NCBI GenBank assembly: GCA_963969365.1 | Contig: OZ017748.1 | Coordinates: forward strand, 2,787,001 to 2,851,000 | Source: Asterochloris sp. CNOR1 | Lineage: Eukaryota; Chlorophyta; Trebouxiophyceae; Trebouxiales; Trebouxiaceae | Length of the DNA stretch: 64,000 nt | Reading direction: 5' to 3' | Shown: positions 10,576 to 21,477 of the stretch, piece after piece | Position numbering within the stretch: position 1 is the stretch's first letter | Layout: every line of letters begins with the position of its first letter | Program-made: the position numbers and the translations under genes | Notes under the pieces: model-generated | Databases searched by the model: none | Seen by the model: the letters and a program-made list of their open reading frames with translations, nothing else | What the model was told of the DNA's origin: nothing

Positions 10576-13500
10576 TCATAGGCGTCCCACCCAGTGCCGC
10601 TTAGAGTTACAGGAAGTCTTGTGGGCTTCATGCTGCAATCTTGTGAGAACGTCACGCAGCTTGCTCGCGTCATATGGCTTCTCCATGTAACCACTCATCC
10701 CTGCAGGGACCAGTGCGCTGCAGTGAGTGACGTGTCCATACACCAGCACTATGCAAAGCAGCATCCCCCACCCTGCAGTCATACGTCAGAGCAAGACATT
10801 TGATACCCTGTCTGTTAAAGGCTGCAAGTCAAGCTGTGACGGTGAGGACCCCTGGTAGAGGGCAGCATGCTGCTGAGAAGCCGTGTCAGCAGTGCAGGAC
10901 AGCAAGACCACAGCAGCAAGGACCAATGGTGCAGGACACCACCATGTGCCTCCTCTCCCACGAGGGGTGTACCACCTTCCTCACATGGGGCTTGCGTACG
11001 GTGTAACCTAGCTAGCCAGGCTAGGCCACAGCAAAGGCCCACGGGTCCAGAGCAGCTTTGCATGCATTGCTGGAAGCCCTCACCTGCATCGCGGCAAGGG
11101 CCCTCCACGCTGCCCAGCATGTCGGCCGTGAGCGCAAAAATCCAGCGCGGCTGCCTCTGGGGGGGCACCTCATGCGCAATGTGGGTGGCGGCCTCCACGC
11201 CATTCATGCGCGGCATGCGCAAGTCCAGCAGCAGAACATCGTAGCACGTCTGCTGCACGGCCTGCAGGCAGGGCAGGAAGCATACTGTCAGCACAGAGGG
11301 CACCTGCTATCTGGGCAACGTCACACCAAAGCGGACAGGCTGTCTGATGCAGCCTGCAGCCAGCAGCTGGCAGGCTCCAAGACTCCCAGACGGGTCCACC
11401 AAGAGCAGGGCATGCCCACAGCACCTCTGCAAAGGAACACCTTGTGGGTGGTGGAGCATCAGAAGCTACTGCTGAAAACAATCACGATAGCCCTGCAGCC
11501 CAAAGGAGCAGGATTGCCACTAAAGGACAGCCGTTCAAGGCATTGCCTGACCTGCAGCGCCTCCAGGCCATCGCCCACAGCATCTGCATGGAAGCCAATG
11601 TGGGCCAGCAGCCTGACCAGGACCTTCCTGTTGACCACATTGTCTTCTGCCACCAGAACCCTGAGAGTTTCGCTGCTGCGCCCGTTACTGCTGCATCTGG
11701 AGGCGCTAGCCGCCGCAGTGGCCTGCAGCGACTCCCCCGAGGGCCTTCCCGCTTCTGACTGCCCCGTAGTTGCCGCCACATCAGTGGCGGCTGTGAGGCT
11801 TTGCACCTCAGCCACAGACTTGGGCGGGGAGCTGCTGCATTTTTCCATGGAGGGGGGACTGAAGCAGGCAGAGGCTGCCCTGCGGCAGTCCCTGGCCTCG
11901 CTGGAGGCACTGCTGGGGGCTAGCGCCCCGACCACAGACTCCAGCGTGGAGCTGCCGCGCACATTCTGTGCATTTATACCGCAGGTGCAGCTGCCCTGGC
12001 ACGTTTGCGAGGCAGAAGCTGCCCTGCGGCGGACCCTGGCCTCGTCGTCGGAGGCCCTGCTGCTGCAAGCCGTTGCAGCAACAGAGTCTAAAGAGGTGTG
12101 ACGGTCACGGGCGTCCCCAGCACATTGGCTGCTGAAAGACTGCGCCTGGCTGGCGGAAGCTGCTGCCCGTGGGGGGCTGGTGCAGGGCAGCAGGTCATGG
12201 GCAGTATACCTGCGGTCATGCCTTGTGAGCTCCTTTGAGGTGCTGCAGGACAGCGCCTGGCAGGCTGCTGCTGCCCTGCGGGCCGACTCTGAGAGGTGCT
12301 GGTTCAGGCTACCAGGTGCAGCGGCCTGCCCCAGGCCTGCTGGCAGGCTGCGGCTGGGAAACAGTATGTCCTGAGTCGGTGAATGGCTTGCACGTCTGAG
12401 AGGCTCCTTCAAGGACTGGCTACGACGGCCACCCAGGACCACCTCCGTCACCTGCAGGCAGCAGCTGGGACAGGTGTGCATGGGTAGTACATGCATACCA
12501 ACAGGCAGCCCACAGTACGGCTGGCAACCATGATGAGCAGGCCAGGGAGGCAGGCTCTGCCATGTTCACAGTGCATAAAGCCGTGAGCTGCAGCTCGACA
12601 GCCGGCGCCACAGATGCTGGCGCGCCATCCCAGCATGGCAATGCATCAGATCAGAGCTGCCGGCACAGGCCTCAAAGTGGCCGCTTGGCTCTGTGACCCC
12701 CACATCAGGATATGCTGCTGCTGGCAGTGCTCGGGCAGCATGAAGCCCACCTGGCCATGTGTCTGCCGCGCCTGCCCTGCTTCCTGACTCTCCTGTGCTT
12801 CAGCTGACACATCTGCTACAGGCAGCACGGCCTGCACATCTCCACTCTCATGATTGCTGGCCTCTGCAGATGTCTCAGAGGAACTGTCTGTCACTGACAA
12901 ATTGCCAGAGGAGGCTGGCTGCCCAATGTGTGGGGCAGTTGGCCTCTTGCAGGAGTCCTGCCGCCCTGCTGCCATGGTCAGCTGGTCTGAGTCCTGGCGC
13001 GCAATGTCTGCCAGATTCCTCTTCCTGCTGGCGCTGCTTTCTGTGCAGAGAAACAGGCGCCAGTGGCTGCTGTCAGGCTGTGCAGGTGCCCACCCCAGCA
13101 CCTGCGGTTCCAGTTTGCCACCAGCTTGCGCAGCTGTGGGGCTGCGCTTCCCAGGTGAGGGCTGGCTGCAAGACAAGCTCCGCTGGCGGCACAGCCGCAG
13201 CAGGGCCTCCGAGGTGGTCAGGCACTGGGGGACAGATGCCAGAGCGGCAGAGTGCTGCTTGCCCCCCAGCAGGGCGCTGTGCTCCACCACTGTGGACAGG
13301 GAGCCCCTGCCGCCCACTAGGCGCCCATCGAGCGAGTGCGCCCGTGGGGGCGGGGGGCTTCTCTCAGGGACCCGACTGTCCGTGACCTGCACAGAGCACA
13401 CCAAAGGGTGCAGACTCTTGGACATGGGGTGGCCTCAAGCCTACATGGGGGACAAGTGCCCCGTCAAGAGGGGCACGCCAACCCTCAAGTGAAACACGAG

Positions 13501-15519
13501 CAGCTCACCCAGCAACTGCCTGGCCTGGCGTCAAGGCTGCAACCCCTGGCCAGCTGACAGCAGGCAGCTGTGCATCTGGCCAAGTCAGAGTGTGTAGCAT
13601 CAGGCGCCTTCATCTGAGGTGAGCCCTGCTCACATGAGTGTTGTGGCGTGGTGATATGGATCAACCAGTCAAGTGTTGGGCCAATGCCAGAGCAAACAGA
13701 AGACAGTGAACTCACCCTGGTGCTGCTGGCTCGCAGCGTCTTCTCCAGCGCCTGCAGCAGCTGCGAATGCAGCTCATGACCAGCTGCATCGATCATGCCG
13801 ACCAGGTTGGCAGGTCCGGGCGAGAGCTTATCAGGCCCCGTGCCCTCCAGCAGCAGCTGGGAGCAGGCCCTCACTGCGCTCAACGGTGTTCTGAGGTTGT
13901 GGGACAGCTCATCCCGAAACACCTCGTCTGCTGCCACCCGCGCCACCTCAGCTGCCTGCACAGGGCAACAGTGATCGTCAGGCAGTTGAGCACTGAGCGT
14001 GGATGATAACCAGACAGCTGTGGGCAGCAGGCGCAGAAGGCCCTGCCACAGGAGGCAGCACAGCATGGTCTGACCAGCCTGACAACCCTTGCGACGCCGG
14101 CTGCCTGTACCTCACCGCGCAGCAGGGACTGGCACATCCCCAGGGGACCACAGGCCTCTGTCGAACAGCAGATAATGGGTCTACAAGAGTACAGGATATG
14201 CACAAAGTCCCTCTTCCTCTGGCAAGCAGCCCACCATGTCCTTGCCGAGGCCCAAGCAGAACCCACAACACTGGGCTGTCCCTGCCAGGCGGCACAGTAC
14301 AGTCTCGCAGAGGCACAGTACACTCTAAGATTAGTGTCCTCTGCATGCAGCTCCAGCTTGCCTTGCTGTTCCTGTGCAGATCCCTGTGCCGCCGCTGCAG
14401 CGTTTGAAAGTGGTGGCTGCTGCGGCGCTGCTGCTGCTGCAGCTGCAGCTGCAGGGCGGCCAGGTTTGCAGCCTGCACCAGAATGCCCTGCTGGTGGGGG
14501 CTCATCTTGGAGCTGGCAGAGCCAAACGCCAGGCAGAGCACGCCATCGCCTGGCAGTCGACAGGCCCAGAAGCTTGCCACTTTGAGCTTGTCAGCCACCC
14601 TGCACACGTTGCGTTGGTTTTGGACATGTTGATGAGCCTGATGAACTTCAAACAAAACTGGCACGTAATCTGGCAAGCTGATCTGCATCTTGAGATTCTG
14701 ACAAGCATGATGGAACTTCAACGCAATCTGACACATGTCCTGGCAAGCTGATCTGATTGCAACCCGCAACTCTGAGCAGTGATGGTGTGCAAGGTCGCAG
14801 CAGCGTTTGTGGGTGCATGACAACACCAAAGCCCAGACACCAGAGCACATACTGCATCGGCGCGCAGCACTTGCCACGCATCAAGTGCGACAGCCTCACC
14901 TGCGCTGCTGCGGGTTGGCAGAGGCGTCCCGCCAGTTCCCATGGAGAAGCTTTGGGAGTGGAGGTGTGGCCAGGTCCTCCTTGGAGTCGCTGCCGCCAGC
15001 TGGGCAGCTGCTAGCGTGCTCCCCCCGCTGCAGGTTGAGGCTGCTCCGGTGCTGCTGGCACATTGTCCAGCTCATGAGGGAGTTGAAGTCGGTGATCTGC
15101 TGCTGGCTGACAAGGCCATGGCTGGCGACGTTAACCATGTCAGCATCCAGCAGGGCAGCCACGCGGCAGCTCAGAGTGGTGTGCGTGAGCTGCATCAACA
15201 TCTGCAGTACAGGTGGGCAGGCACTACGTTTTGGGGCATAAACAATTGCGAGGCCAGGTTACGCAAATCAGGAGGATCAGCACACCTGCAGGCCCTGCTG
15301 TAGCATGTCGCTGAGGGGTAGGGTCACCACCTCCTCCGAGCTGCGGCCTGAGAGGCAGGAGCATGACGAGGTGCCCCGGCTCAAGGGAGAGCTTGCGCAG
15401 CTGCCACGCCCCTGCACACCAGCTGCAGCTGCAAAGGGGTTGTGCTGGATGGTGGTGCCATCAGCAGATGGGTCCTGGCTTTCTTGCTCTGCTCTTGTTT
15501 TGGATGTTGACAAGCCCAT
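10576..15519 (-). CDS. Hybrid histidine kinase / response regulator (GAF-like, HisKA, receiver)
   Basis: The gene starts at Met 15519 (MGLSTSK, an N-myristoylation-type MGxxxS start) and ends at 10576. A GAF-like region is at about 14598-14370 (GDGVLCLAFGSASSKMSPHQ). Exon 13955-13716 is the phosphoacceptor HisKA helix pair, with H-box SHNLRTPLSAVRACSQLLLE. A long Ser/Ala-rich linker follows, including exon 12451-11552 with internal repeats (SLDSVAATACSS, TLESVVGALAPSS). The receiver domain spans three exons: VLVAEDNVVNRKVLVRLLAH (end of 12451-11552), DVLLLDLRMPRMNGVEA with the phospho-Asp (11261-11084), and GMSGYMEKPYDASKLRDVL with the conserved Lys (10700-10576). I could not find the N, G1 and G2 boxes of the HATPase domain in any minus frame between the HisKA and receiver exons. 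The gene is divergent from AP-4 sigma. Confidence 0.8.
14640..14757. repeat. Two-copy tandem repeat of about 70 bp in a histidine-kinase intron
   Basis: The 16-base string CTGGCAAGCTGATCTG occurs twice about 70 bases apart. Each copy is preceded by a similar GATG(G)AACTTCAA segment, giving a diverged two-unit tandem repeat within the intron at about 14600-14900. Confidence 0.6.
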
Positions 15520-15825
15520 GAGCCAGGCTCACAGTCCAGCTGCTGCTTAATGAGTGCAAGGGGCAATCCTGACAGCTGTCGCAGGGATCATGTCAGATAT
15601 TGCTGGGAGCAAGTATCGCCTGGAAGACAGCATCTTGCAGGCCGCTTGCCAGGCTGCCTTCCATGGCAGGAACAACACCGCGTATCAAGCCGCGGCAGAT
15701 AAGTCTACTTTAATCAAAGCACTTGTAGTTATATATTATTATATTAAAAGCACTTATAAGTGCTTTTGTTGTGTTGTTTGCTCCCATTCTTCGAGCAACT
15801 CGCGCAGCACGCACTCCCTCGCAAG
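15520..15825. promoter_or_regulatory. Divergent promoter region of histidine kinase and AP-4 sigma
   Basis: These 306 bases separate the two start codons. Bases 15719-15750 are strongly A+T-rich, with TATATATTATTATATT. A perfect palindrome, AAAAGCACTTATAAGTGCTTTT read in two halves, lies at 15746-15767. A third copy of the half-site core (AAAGCACTT) sits just upstream at 15716-15724. No coding frame is supported here. The region is a good candidate for a shared bidirectional promoter. Confidence 0.55.
15746..15767. repeat. Perfect 22-bp palindrome upstream of AP-4 sigma
   Basis: The arms AAAAGCACTTA and TAAGTGCTTTT are exact reverse complements with no loop. It ends 58 bases before the AP-4 sigma ATG. 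It could be a dimeric factor site or a cruciform-prone element. Confidence 0.7.
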
Positions 15826-16736
15826 ATGGCTGTCAAGTTTGTGCTACTGGTGAACAAACAAGGCCAAACCCGTCTGGCCAAGTACACAGACCAGAGCATG
15901 ACTGTTGAGGAAAGACGTGCCCTGGAAGGGGAGATTGTGCGCAGGTGCCTGGCCAGGGCTGAGAAGCAGGTGCCTGTTGCTGATCAGGACATTCAGCAAC
16001 ACCAGCAGCAGACTGATCACCAAAGTTTGCCCTTGCAGTGTTCCTTCATTGAGCACCGCAACTACAAGGTCATCTATCGGCGCTATGCCTCCCTGTTTTT
16101 CCTGGTGGGTGTAGATGGAGAGGAGGTGGGTCTGGTGCCCGGGCGTGCACCCTGAACCTTCGCTCTGGCAACGCAATCCTCTGCATGTCAGGCAGCACAA
16201 GCGCAAAGGCAGTCTTCTCCAGCAGCTGCAGCACATGCGCGCAGCAAGTCATGTGCAAAAGAAGTCACGGCTGCCCAGCTCAGCCACAAGGCGTCATGAA
16301 CCTCCTGCCTGCAGAATGAGCTGGCAATCTTGGAAATGATCCACTGCTTGGTGGAGACGCTGGATCGGTACTTTAGTAACGTTTGTGAGCTGGACTTGAT
16401 GTTCAATCTCGAAATGGTGAGCGCATCAAGTACGTCGCACCTATCCTGGGACGGGATGCAGTGGCAATCATTGGACACTGCTGCAGCCAATGCGGTCTGG
16501 CAAGCACTGCAGTAGCAGCCCAGCACTGAAGGAGCCGGTCGGCGTGGCAGTCACGTTGGGCCATCGCTTGACCAGCCCTGCGTGACACGCAGCCAAGTAT
16601 ATGTGGCAAAATTGGGCATGCCCATGTGCAGGCACACTTCATAGTGGACGAAATGCTGATGAATGGCTGCTTGGTGGAAACAAACAAGCAGAACGTGTTG
16701 CAGCCAGTGCAGCTGCTAGAAAAGGCTGCGGCATGA
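15826..16736 (+). CDS. AP4S1: AP-4 complex sigma subunit
   Basis: Four exons (15826-15969, 16039-16125, 16315-16416, 16632-16736) join in phase to a 145-residue protein, the usual length of the family. Landmarks are [78 protein letters not shown] and [20 protein letters not shown]. These match plant AP-4 sigma better than AP-1, AP-2 or AP-3 sigma. It is the small chain of the AP-4 heterotetramer, which sorts cargo at the trans-Golgi network without clathrin in known systems. The ATG is the first in frame and begins the conserved domain directly. The mu subunit of the same complex is about 9 kb downstream on the same strand. Confidence 0.93.
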
Positions 16737-16874
16737 TATACACTAACAGTTTTGCTATGCATTTCATTGCATTGTCTTCGCAGCACGAGAGGCGCTGATC
16801 ATCTGCTCTGTGATGCTGCTCAGCTTGTATATTGCTGGAACTACCCCTCGTCCTCGTCAGAACTTCCTGGTGCT

Positions 16875-19800
16875 TCAATCTGGAAAGGCTGGCCATGTAA
16901 CTGACCGTTCACAAAGCCTGCTGCCGCTGACTGGGCCTGCACAGAGCACAGATGATGTGCTGGACAGGCACTTTCCAGCAGGTTCGATTGTAGCACCGGC
17001 CAGCAGATCTGTTTCCTGGCAGCTCACCAACAAGCCCAGGACAATCACCATGTCTGGCTCCGCCTCCAGCTTTGCAATCTGCTGCAGCAGCCTTTGGTCC
17101 TTCTGGCGGCTGCGGTACGGCCAGCTCCCTATGTCCACCTCTCTGCAGACTCGCTTGAGAGTGTTCTCGCAGACCTGCAGCGTCTTGGCTGCCTCCTGCA
17201 AGCAGGCACGGACTTTGTGGAACACTGTCAGACAAGCCGGAACAAGCAGCAGGTCTGTGTGAGGGCTGCCTTGCCTCGATTGGCATGTTGAAGAACCCTC
17301 CCCTCTCCAGAAACTGAGCGGTGATGCACTCAGTGCGCTGCTGCGCATGAGCCCGCCTGCCATGGTCGGTGCTGCTGTGCATGTCTGTGGTAGCACCGCT
17401 CTCACATTCATAGGGTGCTTCAGCGCCAACAGCTGCACCCGCAAACTGGGCAGCTTCCGGGGCCACCTGGCCAGTGCTACTACCTGCATGATACAATGCC
17501 CTCAAAGCATGCGCTGGTGAGTGGAGGGCACAGCAAGTCAGAGCAAGCAGCTGGCAGGCAGTCTGCCTGTGTGCCCAAGCTCATGCAGCTGCAGGCTGGG
17601 CCCACCTAGTGCTGCTGACTGCGGTGCCTGCTGCTCATTCAGCCTGAGCAGGGCCTCACTCCTCTGCACGTCAGGCAGGGGCTTGCTGCATGTGGTTGTG
17701 GTGCTGCTGACAGAGCCGCAAGTGCCTGCACAGGAGCTCTGGGAGGGCTCCAAGCCCTGCGCAGCGTGAAAAGTTGGTGTCGTCAGGTCAACATCTTGTG
17801 CACCAGGCAATGCCCACCAGTCTCTGCAGGGCGGGCCTGGCAGACCTCATGATGCTTGGGGCCCCAACAGTCCAGCGAAGGTGACGCTGCAGGTTGCTGA
17901 GCCAGATGGCAAGCTGGCAGAGCCTCACCCTGGCAGCCTCCTGCTGGTACACTTCGCAGCTCCCTGCCTTGCCCGTGCCAGCTGGCTTGTGCATGTCAGG
18001 GGGCACCCTGCCGGGGGGTCTGCCCCTGCGAGCAGCGCCGTTGAGCCTAACAGCAGGCGGGAGAAGTTCGGAGCCCAGCACGCAGTGACCTCGTCGCTGC
18101 GTGGACTGCAACAACGACGCCTCAGCCGCCATGCGCTCCAGTTCACTCCCAGCGTGCAGGCGCGGCAAGCTGATGGGCACTGCCGGAACAGCTGCACCCT
18201 CCTGCCCATGCGCTGGGTCAGAAGGAAGGCCTGAAGCACCGGCTGCAGCTGCCTGCATTGGTACCGCAGGGTGCTGGATGACACCCAGTCCGCATGCCAT
18301 GCCTGTTGTTGGTCCTGGCAGCACCCCCTGAGCCATCTGGAGCGCTGTGTCTGGCCCTCCAGCTGCTGCACCTGGAGTGTCGGGCTGGACAGCTGCAGCA
18401 GCCCTGCTCTGAGCACGCCTGGCTCTAGCACCTGGTCCAAGCGCACACCTCACTGCAGCCTCCTGATCTGCATCACCTCTTCCTGCTGCAACGCCACTGC
18501 TGGCTGCGGCTGCCTCGACACCTCCTGCAGCTGCATGTGTCGGCCCCTGCTGTCTGTCTGACGGCCGAGCGCGCTTGGTTCTGCTGCTGCCGCCCTGGCT
18601 GACCCTTCTGGGGGGCCTCCTGAGACTGAACACTTTCCTGGCCGTGGCGGGAAGTTGGTGAGCTCCCTGCTCTTGGTCCAGAGGACTGCGTCAACACGGA
18701 CAGTGTAAAATCTGCTGTATGCCATGCACACCATGAGTGTCACATGCAGGCACAGACAGCAGTCAGCACAAGGCAGCCGCACAGTTGTGGGCAGATCACC
18801 TGCCATGGTCAGCTGGGGCGCTCATTTCTTCCCCCGCAGCCCTCAAAGTGGGAGCAGTGGCTCCCAGCCTCCCCTCTTGCATCTGCCTGAAGCGGGCCAG
18901 GGCCAGATGCAGTCCGCGCATGCCTCCAGTGGCAGGCGGCCCAAGCTGCGCTGCAGCAGGCGGCTGTGGCTGCTGGATGTGTGCATCCTCCCCATGTGCC
19001 CGGCTGGCTGATGCAGCCTGCACAGTCCGCGGAGCAGGTACTTTCAGTATCCTGGCGGGTGCCCGGTTCCAGGATGCAGCACACGTCGGTTGCCTGACAA
19101 GGTGGGTCCAAGGTGCCCCAAGGGGCTCACAAGCAGTCTCCTGTGATGCCTGCCAAGGGGCATGCCCTGGGCTGCCGGATGCCCACTGCCAAGGGCTCGT
19201 CTATGCTTGAGTAGCACCTTGGCTGGCCGGTGTGCCTGGCTGCGGCCCCGTTTCCTGCCCGTCCCAGACCCTGCCCCACGCCGTGCTGCACGTGCGCGCC
19301 TGCCTGCACCTCGTTGCGGCTGCTCACAGGCCTGCACGCTGGCAGCTGCCCCTGCACGCAGAGCGCTATCTCTGATGTGCTGCACTTCAGTGCTCCAGTG
19401 ATGCAAGGAGGCAACGATGTGCTGAGGCTGCTCTGTGTCATGCATGCAGGGCCATGAGCTCTCAGGCTGGTGTAACTTGCAGAGGGCCTGCAACATACCT
19501 CTGTGCACTATAGAAAGGCGGCTTCTGTGCGGCAGGAGGTCTCTGCCAACTGCAGAGACACATTGCCCCTTGATGCAACAGTGAGAGCGACTGCAGGTTG
19601 AGACAAGATGCACCTATGGCCAGGGCTGAGGGCGGCCTTGGGGGCAGCTCCGGAGCAGGGTTCTGCCCAATGTGCCGCGGCAGCGGCGGCAGCGCATCAC
19701 GTGCCTGCACCTGAGGCAGCATCAGGTCCATGAGGTCCTCCAGTGAGTGCCCCTCCAGGCCTGGCACCACGTGTGCCTCTGCGCACCTGCAGGCAAGATT

Positions 19801-21068
19801 GTGTGTGAGCTGCAGGCGCCAAACCAAGCAGGGCAGCAGCATCCAATACTGGCACCCTTGTCTGAGGCTTCCATGCACAGTGCTGAGCAACCTGCCAGCG
19901 GTGCCCTGTAAGGCCCTCACCAGCAGGTGCGGCATGTCAGTGAAAGCTGGCCAAGCAGATTGGGTAGCCTTTGCTTGGCGGCAGCCACACAGCTGACCCC
20001 TCGGCTGGTCCAAGCAGAACAGGTAGCCTCAGCATGGACAAGAACACATCTTACAGCTCGGCCGAGTTGAGTTCTGGGAGGCCCAGGCAGTCCAGCCCCT
20101 CCCACATGGTGACTGGGTCTGCCGTCACCGCTGATGGTCCCACAGCCTCTGTGTGGAGGCCCAGCTCTGGTCCCTGATCGGCAACTCCTGCAGCCTCTGC
20201 CGGGTCCACCAGCCCGCCGCACTGCCAGCCACCAGCATGCCTCCCCTGCTGGTGTGCCTGCTGCTGCTGTTGAGCTGCTGCCGGGCTGTGCAACCGTCTC
20301 GGCTGGCGACACGCATGGTCCTTCCCAAAGGCAGATGTGGGCAATGCACCAGGGAGGGGTACTGGACCCCTGTCTATGTCATTAATGGCCAGTATGGTGG
20401 CGTGGGCGTTGTGCAGCAGCCCCGACACTCTCTCTGCAGCAGGAGGGACTGTGGCATTGGCTATCTCAGCTGTACTGGCCACGAGCAGCACAGGCCAGGG
20501 AGTCATGCTCCTGCTGCAGACTATTGTCATGCAGCCTGTGCACTGCATGAGACTGTACACTACATCTGAAGCTGACAAGCCAGGTGGTAGGGCGCCCACA
20601 TTAGTCTTGCTGTGTGCCAAGAGACTGTACCAAGGGCACTGCACACACCTGTGGCAGGCTGCCCAAGGGAGAAGTCCTCCAGCAGAGGCAAGGAGTCAAG
20701 GCTGTAGCTGCAATGCCTCTCCTCTAGCATCATGGGCAGCCCTGGCACAAGGACCGCTTCAGACATGTCTGCGGACAATCTTCCTGGCCGCTCATCACCT
20801 TCCTTGGGCAGCCAGCCCTCCCCAGGAGGGCCTGCTGCCTCACCGCCGTGGTGATCAGTCTGGCGTGCGGTCTGCAGGCCAGCCATGGCATTCTCAACAT
20901 CACAACGTCTCATGGTCGCTCTGCAGGCACTGCAATCCCCCCTCAGGTGGCTTGTCAATACCCTGTTCCTTCACTGACCCGGCTTTGAGCTTGTGTCTTT
21001 GCTTGCTTGGAGGTCTGCTTGGGTGCCCTACCAGCAGCACAGCGAAGTTTGCGCTTGGTTGGGGCCAT
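16875..21068 (-). CDS. RWP-RK domain transcription factor
   Basis: The RWP-RK domain is in the exon that begins at about 17228 after CTGACAG: FHKVRACLQEAAKTLQVC, ENTLKRVCREVDIGSWPYRS and QKDQRLLQQIAKLEAE. Spacing and the Cys-Arg-Glu/WP-Arg core fit the family, but the usual Arg of RWPYRK is Ser here (SWPYRS). The proposed start at 21068 gives a very basic N-terminus (MAPTKRKLRCAAGRAPKQ), a possible nuclear signal. Between lie acidic-hydrophobic segments like activation regions (SYSLDSLPLLEDFSLG, TMWEGLDCLGLPELNSAE, HSLEDLMDLMLPQVQ) and a long Ala/Gly/Pro-rich exon at about 18630-17880. Known members control nitrogen responses, gametogenesis and mating type in green algae; which applies here cannot be told. 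The exon chain between start and domain is approximate, and the end could be at 16875 or further spliced. Confidence 0.7.
16896..16900 (+). terminator. Possible poly(A) signal TGTAA of AP-4 sigma
   Basis: First TGTAA after the stop at 16736, 160 bases downstream. It overlaps the 3' end assigned to the convergent RWP-RK gene, so the two transcripts may overlap. Confidence 0.35.
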
Positions 21069-21477
21069 GCACAGCGGCAGCGGACCAGAAGGAACCTTGA
21101 AAGCGGGAGAAATTTGGCTAGCGAAGCCGGCGTTACAATGGGTTTGGGGCAGAGGCTTTTCGCAGGCCGAGGCTGAGGCAGGCTTTTCCTTGACTGGCCT
21201 TGGGTACAGCGGAGCCAACACGGTGCAGCTATCTCTTTCAGTCTCTTCTGTGACCTCTACAGCTTTACATAAAAAGAAACATGCACTTAACATTCATGGC
21301 AACAGGGGCGCTCATATACAGCAGTACAAGAGCTGCCATCAGATGGAGAAGTCCCTGTCTGGGAACATGACAGGGGCTCCCAGCGTCCTGCAGGGCAGAG
21401 GAGAGCAGGTTGCAGCACCGTCTGAGGGCAGGCCGAAGGACAGCATAACCCCAGGCAGGCCGGCCACTCATATGGCG
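21069..21477. other. Spacer between two minus-strand genes
   Basis: Holds the 3' UTR of the SERINC gene and the presumed promoter of the RWP-RK gene. I see no supported coding frame or repeat. Confidence 0.4.

Noticed and set aside
11058-12101. 347-codon open frame on the plus strand
   Set aside because: It is antisense to the 900-bp linker and receiver exon of the histidine kinase; the receiver motifs fix the minus strand as coding.
12454-12650. Gly-rich minus-strand frame considered as a G box of an HATPase domain
   Set aside because: It lacks the DxGxG and N-box patterns and is interrupted; composition alone is not evidence.
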